From NCBI RefSeq assembly GCF_023500045.1, contig NZ_JAMCOF010000009.1, forward strand, positions 1 through 64,000: 64,000 bases of DNA, in the 5' to 3' direction. Source of the stretch: Bartonella bilalgolemi. GTDB lineage: Bacteria > Pseudomonadota > Alphaproteobacteria > Rhizobiales > Rhizobiaceae. The notes under the pieces are model-generated. The model searched no databases. It was not told the origin of the DNA and was given only the letters and a program-made list of their open reading frames with translations. Shown here in pieces: positions 63,234 through 64,000 of this stretch (position 1 is the stretch's first letter; each line of letters begins with the position of its first letter). The position numbers and the translations under genes are program-made.

Positions 63234-64000
63234 ATGCGTCTTTCTCAATATTTTCTTCCTATTTTAAAAGAGAATCCCAAAGAAGCAGAAGTTGTTTCAC
63301 ATCGATTTATGTTGCGAGCTGGTATGATACGTCGACAAACATCAGGAATTTATTCTTGGTTACCATTGGGTAAGAAAGTTCTTGACAAGATTTGTAAGAT
63401 TATTCGTGAAGAGCAAGAACGAGCTGGGGCTTTAGAAATATTGATGCCAACGATTCAATCTGCTGATCTTTGGCGTGAAAGTAATCGTTATAATGATTAC
63501 GGTCTTGAAATGTTGCGCATTAGAGATCGTCAAGACCGTGATTTACTCTATGGTCCGACCAATGAAGAGATGGTCACAGATATTTTCCGTTCATATGTTC
63601 GTTCTTATAAAGATCTTCCACTTAATCTCTATCATATTCAATGGAAATTTCGTGATGAAGTTCGTCCACGTTTTGGTGTGATGCGCGCACGCGAATTCTT
63701 GATGAAAGATGCCTATTCTTTTGATCTTGATTATGCGAGTGCAAAAACATCCTATAATCGTATGTTTGTTGCTTATTTACGTACTTTTTCTCGCATTGGC
63801 TTGAAAGCAATTCCTATGCGTGCTGATACAGGTCCAATTGGTGGTGAGCTTAGTCATGAATTTATTATTTTAGCCGAAACAGGTGAAAGTTCTATATTCT
63901 GTGACAAACGATTTTTTGAATTTACTGTCCCATCTGTTTCAATTGATTTTACTGATAAGGATATTTTGGCTGATATTGTTAGACAATGGACATCTTTATA
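63234..64000 (+). CDS. proS: Prolyl-tRNA synthetase (5' part, runs off the window)
   Basis: The first 255 codons of a class II aminoacyl-tRNA synthetase. It begins [20 protein letters not shown] and shows motif 1-like [21 protein letters not shown], then [30 protein letters not shown] (TNEE loop) and motif 2 [23 protein letters not shown], with [15 protein letters not shown] after it. The alphaproteobacterial type normally lacks the large insertion domain, and the sequence up to the window end agrees. AGGAG lies 12 bases before the ATG. Confidence 0.96.
   Translation, partial: MRLSQYFLPILKENPKEAEVVSHRFMLRAGMIRRQTSGIYSWLPLGKKVLDKICKIIREEQERAGALEILMPTIQSADLWRESNRYNDYGLEMLRIRDRQDRDLLYGPTNEEMVTDIFRSYVRSYKDLPLNLYHIQWKFRDEVRPRFGVMRAREFLMKDAYSFDLDYASAKTSYNRMFVAYLRTFSRIGLKAIPMRADTGPIGGELSHEFIILAETGESSIFCDKRFFEFTVPSVSIDFTDKDILADIVRQWTSL

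Overview
The window reads as a piece of chromosome from an AT-rich, genome-reduced member of the Rhizobiales, most likely a Bartonella. This is inferred from protein families, alphaproteobacterial gene orders (pyrB-pyrC'-plsY-dprA-topA-rnr; nuoA-N-birA-rnj-proS; sufBCD-sufS-sufT) and very AT-rich, partly decayed spacers. No 16S rRNA or species marker is present, so the genus call is an inference.

Layout. 1-993 holds no recognisable gene. 994-9831 carries glpD (minus), a secreted DsbA-like protein, accB-accC, tRNA-Thr(UGU), a 1.5 kb gene desert, dusA and cobT. 10483-15150 (minus) has a UDG-like protein, a membrane-anchored nuclease, a decayed class I fumarase gene that only appears when frames are joined (12094-13500), rpmG and an MFS transporter. 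15695-24996 (minus) is a block for RNA decay, DNA topology, DNA uptake, phospholipid and pyrimidine synthesis: rnr, topA, dprA, plsY, pyrC', pyrB. 25123-29171 has an AidB-like acyl-CoA dehydrogenase, ruvX and gatC-gatA. 29304-34145 (minus) is a complete branched-chain amino acid ABC transporter, livK-H-M-G-F. 34474-37321 has a double cold-shock-domain protein, a DUF192 protein and two alpha/beta hydrolases. 37490-44029 is the SUF iron-sulfur cluster operon. 44030-45126 holds broken remnants, including a truncated phage lysozyme. After tRNA-Val and tRNA-Asp, 45789-60470 is the complete 14-gene complex I operon, followed by birA, rnj and the start of proS, which runs off the window.

How the genes connect. 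GlpD and complex I both feed electrons to quinone. The SUF operon can supply the Fe-S clusters of NuoB, E, F, G and I. BirA can biotinylate AccB, which works with AccC in fatty acid synthesis. PyrB and the metal-site-less PyrC' probably form one aspartate transcarbamoylase complex. The Liv transporter and CobT suggest import or salvage of amino acids and cobalamin precursors, as expected in a host-associated bacterium.

I found no clearly new biological system. The most notable items are the fumarase pseudogene, the phage lysis remnant, the non-catalytic dihydroorotase homologue, the degenerate AidB-like protein, and a small unassigned ORF between topA and dprA.
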